Source: Planctomycetaceae bacterium
GTDB lineage: Bacteria; Planctomycetota; Planctomycetia; Pirellulales; Pirellulaceae
Direction of reading: 5' to 3'
Assembly: GCA_012729315.1 (NCBI GenBank)
Contig: JAAYDI010000063.1
Coordinates: forward strand, 1 to 64,000
Length of the DNA: 64,000 bases
The notes under the pieces are model-generated. The model had not been told where the DNA came from. It made no database searches and worked only from the letters and a program-made list of their open reading frames with translations. Shown in pieces: positions 32,930 through 42,962 of the stretch. The position numbers were made by a program, and so were the translations under genes. The number at the start of each line of letters is the position of its first letter. Positions within the stretch are counted from its first letter, which is position 1.

Positions 32930-35439
32930 ATGACCTTATGAATGGCGAGCCATCGGCGGAACAGCCGCGGGACAAGAAACCCGAACGTACACCGGAGAAA
33001 CCGAACGCCGACTACCGGCCGGAGGACTTGCAGCATCTGTCGGATATGGACCACGTGCGGAAACGCCCGGCGATGTATATCGGCGACGTGACTACGCGCG
33101 GTCTGCACCACCTGGTGTACGAAGTCGTCGACAACTCGATTGACGAGGCCATGGCAGGCTTTGCCAAGAACATCAAGGTGACTGTCAATGCGGACGGCTC
33201 GGTCACCGTCGAGGACGATGGACGTGGCATCCCCGTCGAGCCGCACGAACAGCTCTCCAAGGAACTCGGACGCGACGTCTCGACGCTCGAAGGCGTCATG
33301 ACGGTCTTGAAGTTCGGCGGCAAGTTCGAAAAGGGGGCCTACCAGACGTCGGGCGGACTGCACGGTGTCGGCGTCACGGTCGTCAACTTCCTGTCGCAAT
33401 GGTGCGACGTCGAAGTCTCGCGCGATGGGGTTGTCTACCAGCAGGAATACGAGCGGGGGATTCCCGTCGGCCCAGTACAACGTGTCGGGACGACCAAGAA
33501 GGTCGGCACCAAGACGACGTTCAAGCCGGACGCCATGATCTTCCAGACGACCAAGTTCAGCTACGACCTCCTCTACAAACGGCTGCAGGAACTGGCGTTT
33601 CTCAACAGCGGCGTGCGGATTGAGTTCTTTGACGAGCGGACGAATCAAGGGGATCAGTTCTTGTACGAACGGGGGATCATCCAGTTCGTCGAGCATCTGA
33701 ATCGGGCCAGCGACACGCTGCACAAGGAAGTCATCTACGTGCGGGGGGAAGAGGAAGGTGTCGGTTATGAGATCGCGCTGCAGTATTCGGCCGAGTACAC
33801 CGAGAATCTCCATTCGTACGTCAACAACATCCACACGATCGAGGGCGGGACGCACGTGTCGGGTTTCCGCGCGGCGCTGACCAGGACGCTCAACAACTAC
33901 GGGCGCAAAGAGGGTATCTTCAAGGATCTGCAGCCGACCGGGGACGATTTCCGCGAAGGGCTCACCGTGGTCCTGTCGTTGCGTGTCCCGCATCCGCAGT
34001 TCGAGGGCCAGACCAAGACGAAGCTGGGCAACGGCGAAGTCGAAGGTATCGTGAATTCCGTGCTGGGCGAATTTCTGGCCAGGTATCTGGAAGAGAACCC
34101 CAAAGTCGCCCGATCGATCGTCCGCAAGGGGGTGCTGGCCGCCGAAGCGCGCGAGGCGGCGCGGAAGGCCAAGGACATCCTCCGCAAACGGAAGGACGCA
34201 TTGAGCGGCGGTGGTCTGCCGGGGAAACTGCGCGACTGCATCAGCCGGGAAGCTGACAAGTGCGAACTCTACCTGGTGGAAGGGAACTCGGCCGGCGGGA
34301 GCGCGGAAGGGGGCCGATTGCGGGAGTACCAGGCTGTCCTGCCCCTGCGCGGCAAGATCATCAACGCCTACAAGTCGCGCGAAGATAAAGTACTCGCCAA
34401 CGAAGAAGTGCAGAGCATGATCCATGCGATCGGCAGCGGTATCGGCGGCGAACAGGATCTGAGCAAGTTACGCTACGACAAGATCATCATCATGACCGAC
34501 GCGGACGTGGATGGTTCCCATATTCGTACGCTGCTGCTGACGTTCTTCTATCGCCAGATGTACCAGCTGGTTGCCAACGGGCACGTCTATGCCGCCCAAC
34601 CGCCGCTGTTCCGCGTCCGCAGCAAGAAAGAGACCTACTACGTGCAGACCGAAGAGGAGATGAAGACGCAGCTCCTCGAGAAAGGTCTGGCCGATGCCGT
34701 GTTCGAGCCGGGGGACGGGCGGAAGATCAGTGGCGACGAGATGCGCCAGCTCTGCTACACGCTCGCCGACATGGAAGAAGCCCTGCTGGCGCTGGAGCGG
34801 CGCGGCGTCAGTCTGCGGGCCCATGCCGAGCGCGTGGACCCGGAGACCGGCAAGCTCCCCGTCATTCACCTCGTGCTCGGCCGCGAAGAATACTGGCTGC
34901 GCGGCCGCGTCACGCTCAATGCGTTCCTGAAAGAACAAGAAGCCAAGATCGGACGGGAACTGACCGTCGACAACTCGGCTGACGGCGACGACCACAACGG
35001 CGGGACGCCCCAAATGTACGTCACCGAGCTGCATGAAGTGCGGACCATCAACGCGGGCGTCAGCGAACTCAACAAGATGGGGTTCGACATCCAGGCCTTG
35101 ATTCCCCAGGAACGCACGGGGATCGAAGAACCGCGGTATGTACTGCGGCGCGGCGATTCCTCCAGCGCCCTGGAGGATCTGCGCGGGCTGGTACCCGCCA
35201 TCCGGGCGGCCGGCGAAAAGGGATTGCACGTCACCCGCTTCAAAGGGCTGGGTGAAATGAACCCGGACGAGCTCCGGGAGACGACGCTCGACCCGGCCCA
35301 TCGCACGCTCGTGCGGGTCAATATGCGCGACGTGGGGGCCGCGGACGACATGTTCCGCGTGCTGATGGGGGACAAGGTCGAGCCGCGCCGCGAGTTCATC
35401 GAAAAGCACGCCCTCGAGGTCCGCAATCTGGATGTGTGA
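32926..35439 (+). CDS. gyrB: DNA gyrase subunit B
   Basis: An 837-residue type IIA topoisomerase ATPase subunit. GHKL motifs: YEVVDNSIDEAMAG, VEDDGRGIPVE, GGLHGVGVTVVN. TOPRIM: LYLVEGNSAGGSAEGG and IIIMTDADVDGSHIRTL. The C-terminus ends DKVEPRREFIEKHALEVRNLDV as in GyrB. An additional segment of about 150 residues lies between the TOPRIM core and the C-terminal FKGLGEMNPDEL; related inserts occur in several Gram-negative GyrBs. gyrA is not in the window. Confidence 0.95.
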   Translation: MNDLMNGEPSAEQPRDKKPERTPEKPNADYRPEDLQHLSDMDHVRKRPAMYIGDVTTRGLHHLVYEVVDNSIDEAMAGFAKNIKVTVNADGSVTVEDDGRGIPVEPHEQLSKELGRDVSTLEGVMTVLKFGGKFEKGAYQTSGGLHGVGVTVVNFLSQWCDVEVSRDGVVYQQEYERGIPVGPVQRVGTTKKVGTKTTFKPDAMIFQTTKFSYDLLYKRLQELAFLNSGVRIEFFDERTNQGDQFLYERGIIQFVEHLNRASDTLHKEVIYVRGEEEGVGYEIALQYSAEYTENLHSYVNNIHTIEGGTHVSGFRAALTRTLNNYGRKEGIFKDLQPTGDDFREGLTVVLSLRVPHPQFEGQTKTKLGNGEVEGIVNSVLGEFLARYLEENPKVARSIVRKGVLAAEAREAARKAKDILRKRKDALSGGGLPGKLRDCISREADKCELYLVEGNSAGGSAEGGRLREYQAVLPLRGKIINAYKSREDKVLANEEVQSMIHAIGSGIGGEQDLSKLRYDKIIIMTDADVDGSHIRTLLLTFFYRQMYQLVANGHVYAAQPPLFRVRSKKETYYVQTEEEMKTQLLEKGLADAVFEPGDGRKISGDEMRQLCYTLADMEEALLALERRGVSLRAHAERVDPETGKLPVIHLVLGREEYWLRGRVTLNAFLKEQEAKIGRELTVDNSADGDDHNGGTPQMYVTELHEVRTINAGVSELNKMGFDIQALIPQERTGIEEPRYVLRRGDSSSALEDLRGLVPAIRAAGEKGLHVTRFKGLGEMNPDELRETTLDPAHRTLVRVNMRDVGAADDMFRVLMGDKVEPRREFIEKHALEVRNLDV

Positions 35440-35625
35440 GTGAGGCTTCCGGCAACGGCAGGGCGAGGACACCGACCTGGTCTGCTGACAAAGTCCGCCT
35501 AATCCAGACAACTGGCTCGTTACACGCTTCTGATGAACCTCGTCCGGGTCCACCGGTGAAGAATTCCCCGCTACAGCTCCGAATTCTGAAGTGTCCCAGA
35601 TACTTTCTCCACGGAGCAGTGCGAT

Positions 35626-36981
35626 ATGGATATCTCACGGTGGCTTCTCGGCCTGGTCAGCGTGTCAATCGTCTTCTTGGTAGCCGGCGTGTCCGGTGCG
35701 GGTGTCCTGGCTGATGATGCGGGTTGTATGGAGGTCGCCGTCACGGACTGCTGCGGCGCGGGTCTGCTGACCGACGAAGCGATGGCATGTGCTCTCCAGG
35801 GCAGTAGCTGCTCCGGCACCTGCGGTGCAGGTCAGGCTGACGCTCCCTGGTCACTGCCGCAGCCCTGCCTGCTGCAACGGACCGGATTCAGACTCGGGGG
35901 CTGGATCGAGCAAGGAATCACCTTCAATGACCACCACAGCGGCGATGGTTTTAACGGTCCCGTCGCGACCAATGACTGGGACGACGATTACCAACTGAAC
36001 CAGATCTGGCTGTACCTCGACCGGCCCGCCAAGAACGATGGCTACGGCTTCGCCTGGGGGGGGCGCTTCGATATAGTTTACGGCACCGACTGGCGGTTCG
36101 GCATCAATCAGGGGCTGGAAGACCGCATCAACGGTTTCGACTACCAGCGCTACGGCCTGGTGATTCCGCAGGCGTACCTGGAGTTCGCGATCAACAATTT
36201 GTCGATCAAGTTGGGCCACTTCGCGGGCATCCTGGACTACGAAGCCGTCCCGTGCGTGATGAACCCGTTCTATTCGCATTCGTACTCCTACGGATACACG
36301 GTCCCGCTACTTGTCACCGGTTTGCTGGGGGAATACAAGCTGACGGATCAACTCGCGCTGCTGGCCGGATTCCACCGGGGCTGGAGCATGTTCGAGGACG
36401 CCAACGACTCGCTGGACTTCATGGGGGGCGTGAAGTGGAACAGCCAGAATCAGCGCACCAAGATCACCTACGCGGTTTCGGTCGGCCCGCAGGATCCGCC
36501 GGGTGATTTCAATGGGATTCCGGGTGATCAGAACAGGTTCGTCTACAGTCTGGTCTTCCAGCAGAAGCTCTTCGAGCGGCTGCAATACGTGCTGGTGCAT
36601 AACCTGGGCACGGAACAGAACGCACCCACCGCGGGAAACACGGCGGAATGGTACGGGCTCAACCAGTACTTGCTGTACGAGATCAATCCGCGCTGGAGCA
36701 CCGCCCTGCGCGTGGAGTGGATGCGCGACGACGACGGCGTGCGGATCGCGGGACCTGGCAACATTCCGGGTGTCTACGCGTGGTCGGGGCGCGGGTTCGC
36801 CGGTAACTTCTACAACCTCACGGCCGGTCTGAACTGGCGGCCCACTGGCAACCTGATCGTCCGCCCCGAGCTGCGCTGGGACTGGTATGACGGCCTGGAG
36901 GGTCCGACTGGTCTGCCCTTTGACGGGGGCCACGACGACGAGCAGCTGACGGCAGCCATCGACGTCATCGTCACGTTCTAG
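35626..36981 (+). CDS. outer-membrane beta-barrel porin, BBP2 type
   Basis: A 451-residue exported protein. A signal peptide (residues 1-29) and a Cys-rich segment (about 34-69, eight cysteines) precede the barrel, which begins FRLGGWIEQGITFNDH and has the alternating strands and aromatic girdles of the putative beta-barrel porin-2 family (PF07642). The sequence ends with Phe (VIVTF), as required for BAM-dependent assembly. ATG 35626 has GGAG 11 bases upstream. It is monocistronic after gyrB; transport substrate unknown. The cysteine-rich N-terminal region is unusual and could be crosslinked or bind metal. Confidence 0.8.
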   Translation: MDISRWLLGLVSVSIVFLVAGVSGAGVLADDAGCMEVAVTDCCGAGLLTDEAMACALQGSSCSGTCGAGQADAPWSLPQPCLLQRTGFRLGGWIEQGITFNDHHSGDGFNGPVATNDWDDDYQLNQIWLYLDRPAKNDGYGFAWGGRFDIVYGTDWRFGINQGLEDRINGFDYQRYGLVIPQAYLEFAINNLSIKLGHFAGILDYEAVPCVMNPFYSHSYSYGYTVPLLVTGLLGEYKLTDQLALLAGFHRGWSMFEDANDSLDFMGGVKWNSQNQRTKITYAVSVGPQDPPGDFNGIPGDQNRFVYSLVFQQKLFERLQYVLVHNLGTEQNAPTAGNTAEWYGLNQYLLYEINPRWSTALRVEWMRDDDGVRIAGPGNIPGVYAWSGRGFAGNFYNLTAGLNWRPTGNLIVRPELRWDWYDGLEGPTGLPFDGGHDDEQLTAAIDVIVTF

Positions 36982-36984
36982 GGT

Positions 36985-37980
36985 TCACCGAGCAGACGCA
37001 TGCCCGAGAACATGTCGGTCGCGCCACCGGTGCCGCGCTGAACCGGTGGCCTCCGAGACCGAAAACAACCGCGGCAGGGCATCCGAGTCGATCGCACGCA
37101 GCCGATGCAGCAATCCGCGGCGGTTGGCAATTTGAATGGCCAGCCCGGGGCGCGCGTTGGCTTCGAGGACGATCGGGCCGCGGTTCTCGTCGAGTACGAA
37201 GTCGATCCCGACGTAACCCAGTTCCAGACGGGTCGCCAGACGTACGGATGCGGCCAGCAGCTCCTGCCAGCCGGGAATCACGATGCCCGCAATCGGCTGG
37301 TGTGTATCCGGGTGCGTGTCGACGATGCGGGAGCGGCATACGCCGCCGGTGGTGCGACCGCTCGACAGATCGATTCCCGCCGCGACGGCGCCCTGATGCA
37401 GATTCGCGCGGCCGCGCGACGCCACGGTCGGCAGACGCACCATGGCCATGGCCGGAACGTTACGGTACACGACGACCCGAATGTCAGGTGTGCCGCCGAC
37501 CGTCACGTGGGCAAGCGCGCCGTGCCGTGTCAGGCGTTCTTCAATCACCGCACGGTCCGGACGGCCACCGAGCGAGTACAAGCCGGCCAGGATCGCCGAC
37601 AGATGATACTGCATGTCAGCCTGCCGGATCTCCTCGCCCGCGGACGTGATCCAGCCGCCGGCTGTGCGTCCGGCGATCACGAGGATGCCGCGGCCGCCAC
37701 TCCCCTGCGTCGGCTTGACTACGAATTCCGCGCGATCGCCCAGGATGCCTGCGATCCGGCGGACGTCCCCCTGGCGTTCCAGCACGGCCAGGGTGTGGGG
37801 CACCGGGATCCCGGCCTGTTCGCAGATCTGCTTGGTCAGCAGTTTGTCGTCCACGCGGGCGAAATACTGCCGCGGGTTGTGGGGGAGAATGTAGGACGCG
37901 TTGCGCTGGTTCATGCCGAGAATTCCGGCTTGCCGCAATTCACGAGGCCAGGCCCAGCACCGCCAGCGAAACCGCACCAC
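36985..37980 (-). CDS. RimK-like ATP-grasp ligase (alpha-L-glutamate ligase-like)
   Basis: A 331-residue ATP-grasp enzyme. The N-terminus GILGMNQRNASYILPHNPR and VDDKLLTKQICEQAGIPVPHTL are diagnostic of a RimK-like subfamily found next to 7TM transglutaminase-like proteins; FVVKPTQGSGGRGILV binds ATP, and GIDFVLDENRGPIVLEANARPGL holds the metal ligands. It should add an amino acid, perhaps glutamate, to a peptide or small molecule. GTG 37980 has GAGGAG upstream. The partner is encoded 31 bases upstream. Confidence 0.8.
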   Translation of the reverse strand: MVRFRWRCWAWPRELRQAGILGMNQRNASYILPHNPRQYFARVDDKLLTKQICEQAGIPVPHTLAVLERQGDVRRIAGILGDRAEFVVKPTQGSGGRGILVIAGRTAGGWITSAGEEIRQADMQYHLSAILAGLYSLGGRPDRAVIEERLTRHGALAHVTVGGTPDIRVVVYRNVPAMAMVRLPTVASRGRANLHQGAVAAGIDLSSGRTTGGVCRSRIVDTHPDTHQPIAGIVIPGWQELLAASVRLATRLELGYVGIDFVLDENRGPIVLEANARPGLAIQIANRRGLLHRLRAIDSDALPRLFSVSEATGSARHRWRDRHVLGHASAR

Positions 37981-38011
37981 GTATCATTCTCCTCGTTCGC
38001 TGCGGCCCGCC

Positions 38012-39583
38012 TCACGCTGCCCGCTCATTGGCCAGATCGCGAAAACGCCACGGCTCAAGCAATTGGTATCCGGTATAGCGGCCGATCAACACCAGCAGGG
38101 CGACGGTGAAGCAATGGGCTTCCGGGTACGCCAGGATCCATTGCGCCACTGCCTCCCAGCATAGCACCAAATAACAGCAGAAGCCGACGGCAAGCGTGCC
38201 CGCTAGGTGCTGCAGCGCCACGCGCGCCCCGTCTTCCTGCGAGGTCATGTAAAACCGCTCCACCAGCATCGTCAGGATCGCCATCGGCAACAGCACAGCC
38301 TGCGTTTCCGGTGCGATGCGGAAATACTCCAGGGCCGACACTCCGAACACCATGCAGAAGACGACCAGGGTGAGCATGATGCTCAACCGGGGAAGTATCA
38401 GCAGCTTCAGGCCGTCAATCAGGTACCGGGTCACGATCCCCAGCAGGAACGCCGCGACCAGGATGATGCAGCCGGTCTTCCAGTCGGCAAACACGAAACA
38501 CAGCGCCAGCAGCGTGGGGGTGAATGTGCCCGAGGTTCTCAGTCCGACGATGTTGCGGAACAGGCAGGTGACCAGCGCGCCGAAAGGCATCAGCAGGATC
38601 AGGGCAAGCACTCGCTGCATCTCCAGCGGCAGACGCGTCAGGTCCAGAATGTCCGCCGGAGACCGCCCCGCGGCGGTGATCTCCAGCACACCGCGCGGCA
38701 GCGGGTCGATGTCGTACTCGACGCGCAGATTCCGGACGCCGCGGGCCATCACAATCTGATCGTCCCCGCGCCGCGCCGGCACGAAGTTGCTCGGCAACTC
38801 CTCCTCGTACCCGTTCACCGGATCATAGGGCACCCAGCGCTCCTCCTGGAACACCTCGACCCATACATGGGCCGCCGCGTCGTCGCCCGCCGTGACGATG
38901 AACCCGGCCACCGGTCGTGCGGGAATCTTCGCCGCCCGGCAGAGGGCGAGCAGCGCGCGGGCACAGCCGAGCGGCGTGCCGCGACCTTCGGCGAGCACGG
39001 TGGCGGCATCGTCGGCCGCCTCGACGTCCTCGGTCGCCAGCTGCGCTCGGCAGAACTGGTACAGACGCTGTGCCAGCCCGGACTGGCTCGCTCCGCCGTC
39101 CCGCGCGGCGGTCAGAATCTCGGACACCACCGGATGGTGGACCTGAATCTCCGGCGTGGCGCGGAGCCACATCGCGCGCTGGTCAGCGGTCAGCGTGCCG
39201 CGCAGCTCGTGCGTCAGCCAGCTGGCCCGCGGATTCAGGCGGAGATCGAACCGCAGCGTCATCTGGCAGCGTCCCGGTCGTTCCGCCCGCGCGACCACTT
39301 CCCAACCCTGGGCAGATGACCGTCCCCGCGGATTGATACGCAGGTTCTCCTGGCGGAAATCCTGCCGGAATACGCGGCAGTGCGCCGTGTCGGCCGGCGC
39401 CGCCGCCCGTAGATCGGCCGCCGCCCGGCGGGCTTCCCCTTCGATGAAGTACATCAGTCGCCAGGCGGTGTCGTCCAGTCCATGCTGGAGGTCGTGGCGC
39501 GCGCGATACCGCAATGCCACCCCGGCGGTGCCGCACACAACCAGGACCAAAAAAACGTGCGTGGCGTATTTCCTGTGAAGCAC
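38012..39583 (-). CDS. inactive transglutaminase fused to seven-TM domain
   Basis: A 523-residue membrane protein. After one N-terminal helix, the exported region (about 60-300) ends with a transglutaminase-like domain, CARALLALCRAAKIPARPVAGF and AAAHVWVEVFQEERWVPYDPVNG; the position of the catalytic Cys holds RGTPLGCARALL, compatible with a modified site. Seven helices follow from about residue 310. This is the Transglut_i_TM/7TM_transglut architecture, always linked with a RimK-like ligase and usually with an exported retropepsin-like protease. No such protease is adjacent here. GTG 39583 start; ribosome site weak. Confidence 0.8.
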   Translation of the reverse strand: MLHRKYATHVFLVLVVCGTAGVALRYRARHDLQHGLDDTAWRLMYFIEGEARRAAADLRAAAPADTAHCRVFRQDFRQENLRINPRGRSSAQGWEVVARAERPGRCQMTLRFDLRLNPRASWLTHELRGTLTADQRAMWLRATPEIQVHHPVVSEILTAARDGGASQSGLAQRLYQFCRAQLATEDVEAADDAATVLAEGRGTPLGCARALLALCRAAKIPARPVAGFIVTAGDDAAAHVWVEVFQEERWVPYDPVNGYEEELPSNFVPARRGDDQIVMARGVRNLRVEYDIDPLPRGVLEITAAGRSPADILDLTRLPLEMQRVLALILLMPFGALVTCLFRNIVGLRTSGTFTPTLLALCFVFADWKTGCIILVAAFLLGIVTRYLIDGLKLLILPRLSIMLTLVVFCMVFGVSALEYFRIAPETQAVLLPMAILTMLVERFYMTSQEDGARVALQHLAGTLAVGFCCYLVLCWEAVAQWILAYPEAHCFTVALLVLIGRYTGYQLLEPWRFRDLANERAA

Positions 39584-39620
39584 CGGCCGCTACCCCTGGG
39601 GAACGATTCTGCCGCTCAGT

Positions 39621-42600
39621 CTAATCTGCACTCGGCACACTGTCGACGTCGTCCCCCTGCACCAGCAGCTCGTAATCGGCCTGCAGACCGGAGGCCAGTT
39701 CCTCGATCTGCAAGTGCCACGCCCCCGGAAGATCGTTACGTGCCAGCTCGAAGCTCAACTCCAACTGCCCCGCGATCGCCGCGTGATACCCGGAATACTC
39801 GGCCGGCCGACCGTCCGGATCGCTCAAGGTCACGCGCAGCGGCAGCACGGCCGGCACAGGCGCCTCCAGGTCGTCGAGTACCTCGATCCGGCAGCGCGCC
39901 GCCGCGCCACGAGCGACCGAAGGTGGCAAGGAGACGCGCAGCGACGAAATAGGACGCGGCACCGCCAGGAACAGACGGCCGTCGCATGGGCCCAGCGTCA
40001 CAGGCCACGAACACGTGGCCGGCAGCGCGTCCCCCCCCGGTACCGGAACCGACTCCACACGGCGATGCGCCACCAGGTCGTACACGACACTGCCCGGCGG
40101 GTCAGTCCGCAGCGTCACGGTCCCGGCCGACAGCCGGCCCGCCTCCTGCACGAGACCATGTTGCCCCACGTACTGGCCGAACGCGCGGCAATCGTTGACC
40201 AGGAACAGGTACGTGGATGCACCGCCACCGGGCGCACTGAATGTCCGCCGATACGGCACGATGTCCGGATTGGACGACTCAGCCGGCCACTCGTACCTGC
40301 CGGCCAGCTCCTGCCGCAGAGTCGCGGCCAGCGCCAGCAGCGCAGCCTTGTCGACATCCGCCTGCTGCGTGCGGACCAGTGGCGTCAGGCGGATGTCAGG
40401 CGTGATGGCCGAGGCCAGACGGTCGTCCGCCACGACAATGCCGCCCGCCTGCTGAAACGCCCGCACACGCTCCGCAACCGTCTGAGTCAGCACGTCGGCG
40501 TCGGGCATCACCAGCACCTTGTAGTTGTCGAGCCCCAAGTCGCTGATACTCTCGTCGTACAACACATCCGCCTGGAGTCCGGCATGTTGCAACACCTGAT
40601 AACAGTCGCCGGTCCAGGTGTGGCTCCAGCCATACGCGCCGCGCTGAGCGAACATCTGCGCCGCGAAGCTCTCGTAGAAGGCCACGTCGTGGCGGGCCGC
40701 CGGAACGTTCCGCAGCATTGGCCCCAGCGGTTCGACAATCTCGTGGACCAGACGTTGCAACTCGTGCTGCGTCTGAGTGTGCGTGTAGCGATAAATCGCC
40801 GGATAGTCAGTCGCGACCAGGCTCTCCCAACCGTGATACATGATTCCCTGAATCGGCCGGCTGATCTTGGTCCAGAACGCCTCGCGCAGGTGCATCGGAG
40901 CGATTGTGATGAAGGCTGCGTCCGGGTCGGTGTCGACCCACGGCGAGCGGACCTGCGGTGCCGCTCCCTTCGTGACCGGGGCGGTTTCCGAGCGGTACCA
41001 GATGATCTGTGTCATTTTCATCACGCGCTGCGGCGTGGATGCGCCGCGCACCATCGCCAGCAGTTCGTCGGTAGGCAGGCCGATGCGCAGCGGCTCGGGG
41101 TACGAATACGTCCACTGGGACAGCACGTCGACTTCACCCCCGCTGCCGAACACGCTCGCCACCCGCACGGCCGGGTCGTGAAACGTCCACAGATCCGCCC
41201 GGTGCGGAGCGCCGCGCTTGAGCCCGCGGGCGGTCGCCGTATTGAGCACGGGCCAGGCGTCCCCCGTGCGCCAGAACCATTGCAGGTACCGGTACAGCGG
41301 GTGATCGTCCGGAATCACGCCGTCGTCCGGAAAACCGGCCAGTGTGTGGCGGTCGATGCCCCATTTCGCAATGACCTCGTCCGGAATTTCAGCGCCTGTC
41401 GCCTGCCGGTATGCCGCCCGATCGGCATCGCTGTAACTCAGCGCGACCGCGTCGCGCGTTTCCGTGTGAATCAGCGCGCCGGCAAACGCTGGGAAGGGGC
41501 CGTAGAGCTGCCCGGCCGAACAGCCGACGTCCTCGCAGAACTTCTGCACCGGGGCGTACCAGCCGTTGATCCCCGCTTCCGACAACGGATTGCCCGCCCG
41601 ATCGACGCGCGCAAACTCGCTGGTCATGTGCTCCAGACTGCTGCCGGGCGACAGCGAGATCAGCACGCGGAAGTCGTTGGCCAGGGCTTCGTCAAGCATG
41701 GCCGCCACCGCGCTCCGTTTTTCCTCCGGCCAGCTCTGCTGCGGCTGCTGTGCCTTCCAGACCTGCGCCTCGTCCACATCCAGACCCAGGCAGTGTGTGA
41801 ATCCGAGCTGTTTCAGACGCGGGAGTTCTTTCACGACGGCCGACACCCCGCCGACACCCCACTGCACGACCGGCATGCGGTCCGGTACTGGCCGCGCCAC
41901 CAGGCGGATCGGGTAAGTTGTGACAAGGCTGTCAGGGAGGCTGCCCGGCTGTGCCGCTTCGCCGCGCGCGAGGGTGGCGCGGATCTGCAAATCGTACAGG
42001 TCCGGCCGAAGACTGGTGTCGAGCGGGAATGTAATTGTCTGCGGCTTGCCTGGCAGCAGATCGCTCAGCTCAAAGTCACCGGCAGGCAGACCCGAGAGCG
42101 CCGCCGAGACCGTCACGGCCGCGAGTGGTTCGCTCCGCAGGTTCAGAACGTGGACGGTCGCCGTCGGCGGTGGCTCCTGCCGCACAAACACGCGGCGCTC
42201 CAAATCCAGCTCCACCCGCAGCTGGGCGAACTCGCGTACGCCCTGACTGAGGCGGATCTGGTCGAGAATGCCGGCGAAGCCAGAGTACAGACTCCCGGTA
42301 CGTTCGCCCAGTGACAGCGGCAGCGGACCGGGGGAGATCGCCCGTCGACCGGGCGCCGTGCGCCCCCCCAGCGACTGACCGTTGCGGTAGAACCGAACCG
42401 TGCCGGCGCCGTCGTAGGTGACCGCAATGTGCTGCCACTCGTCTGCCGGCCACGCGACGGCGTCGGAGTAGAAGTGTTCCGAGTCGGACCCGAAACCCAG
42501 GCAGCAGTGCAGCCGGCGCGCGCCCCCTGCGGCCGCCGTCAGCAGCAGCTGGTAGTCGTGGTGTGAGACGTATTTCTTGCACAGCAGGTAACAGTTGCCG

Positions 42601-42962
42601 CCCGGCGGCAGGTCGGGCGACGGCTTGAGCCACAGGTCGATGCTGAACGCGCCAGCCGGTGACAGATCGGGATGTGCGGGTGCCACGGCCGCATGGCGCA
42701 CGTCCTCGATGGGCCAGCCGGGGAAGGACTGCAAGCCACCACCGAATCGTCCTTCGGCACAGGTTTGAGCCCCTGCCAGCTCCAGGGTGTGGCCGTGTCC
42801 GGACGAGTCCTCCAGTTCCGCACCCGCATGGAACTGCCAGAGGGCGATCACGTGCGCGCTCTGGGCCTCCGCGGACGTGTACTCGCGCTGCCAGGGATCA
42901 GCCAGCGGCACGGTGGCCAGTGCCGTCAGCGCGAGACTCCAACTGCTCAATAGTGACATCAT
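39621..42962 (-). CDS. exported LamG-domain protein with glycosidase-like barrel
   Basis: A 1113-residue protein with a signal peptide (1-22). Residues about 45-245 form a LamG/concanavalin-like domain (IALWQFHAG, WQHIAVTYDGAGTVRFYRNG, GFAGILDQIRLS). Then an Ig-like segment, a TIM-barrel-like region (PVVQWGVGGVSAVVKELPRLK, LGLDVDEAQ, FRVLISLSPG) and a GATase-like fold (YKVLVMPDADVLTQTVAERV, GGIVVADDRL) as seen after beta-galactosidase-type barrels. A C-terminal Ig-like domain ends it. I cannot assign a GH family. Its start overlaps the stop of the upstream SGNH-PQQ gene by four bases, so the two are an operon. Confidence 0.7.
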   Translation of the reverse strand: MMSLLSSWSLALTALATVPLADPWQREYTSAEAQSAHVIALWQFHAGAELEDSSGHGHTLELAGAQTCAEGRFGGGLQSFPGWPIEDVRHAAVAPAHPDLSPAGAFSIDLWLKPSPDLPPGGNCYLLCKKYVSHHDYQLLLTAAAGGARRLHCCLGFGSDSEHFYSDAVAWPADEWQHIAVTYDGAGTVRFYRNGQSLGGRTAPGRRAISPGPLPLSLGERTGSLYSGFAGILDQIRLSQGVREFAQLRVELDLERRVFVRQEPPPTATVHVLNLRSEPLAAVTVSAALSGLPAGDFELSDLLPGKPQTITFPLDTSLRPDLYDLQIRATLARGEAAQPGSLPDSLVTTYPIRLVARPVPDRMPVVQWGVGGVSAVVKELPRLKQLGFTHCLGLDVDEAQVWKAQQPQQSWPEEKRSAVAAMLDEALANDFRVLISLSPGSSLEHMTSEFARVDRAGNPLSEAGINGWYAPVQKFCEDVGCSAGQLYGPFPAFAGALIHTETRDAVALSYSDADRAAYRQATGAEIPDEVIAKWGIDRHTLAGFPDDGVIPDDHPLYRYLQWFWRTGDAWPVLNTATARGLKRGAPHRADLWTFHDPAVRVASVFGSGGEVDVLSQWTYSYPEPLRIGLPTDELLAMVRGASTPQRVMKMTQIIWYRSETAPVTKGAAPQVRSPWVDTDPDAAFITIAPMHLREAFWTKISRPIQGIMYHGWESLVATDYPAIYRYTHTQTQHELQRLVHEIVEPLGPMLRNVPAARHDVAFYESFAAQMFAQRGAYGWSHTWTGDCYQVLQHAGLQADVLYDESISDLGLDNYKVLVMPDADVLTQTVAERVRAFQQAGGIVVADDRLASAITPDIRLTPLVRTQQADVDKAALLALAATLRQELAGRYEWPAESSNPDIVPYRRTFSAPGGGASTYLFLVNDCRAFGQYVGQHGLVQEAGRLSAGTVTLRTDPPGSVVYDLVAHRRVESVPVPGGDALPATCSWPVTLGPCDGRLFLAVPRPISSLRVSLPPSVARGAAARCRIEVLDDLEAPVPAVLPLRVTLSDPDGRPAEYSGYHAAIAGQLELSFELARNDLPGAWHLQIEELASGLQADYELLVQGDDVDSVPSAD

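Noticed and set aside
39714-42314. 866-residue open frame on the plus strand
   Set aside because: It is antisense to the LamG glycosidase-like gene; composition is His/Arg/Gln-rich as expected of a reverse-frame shadow in GC-rich DNA, and it has no motif.
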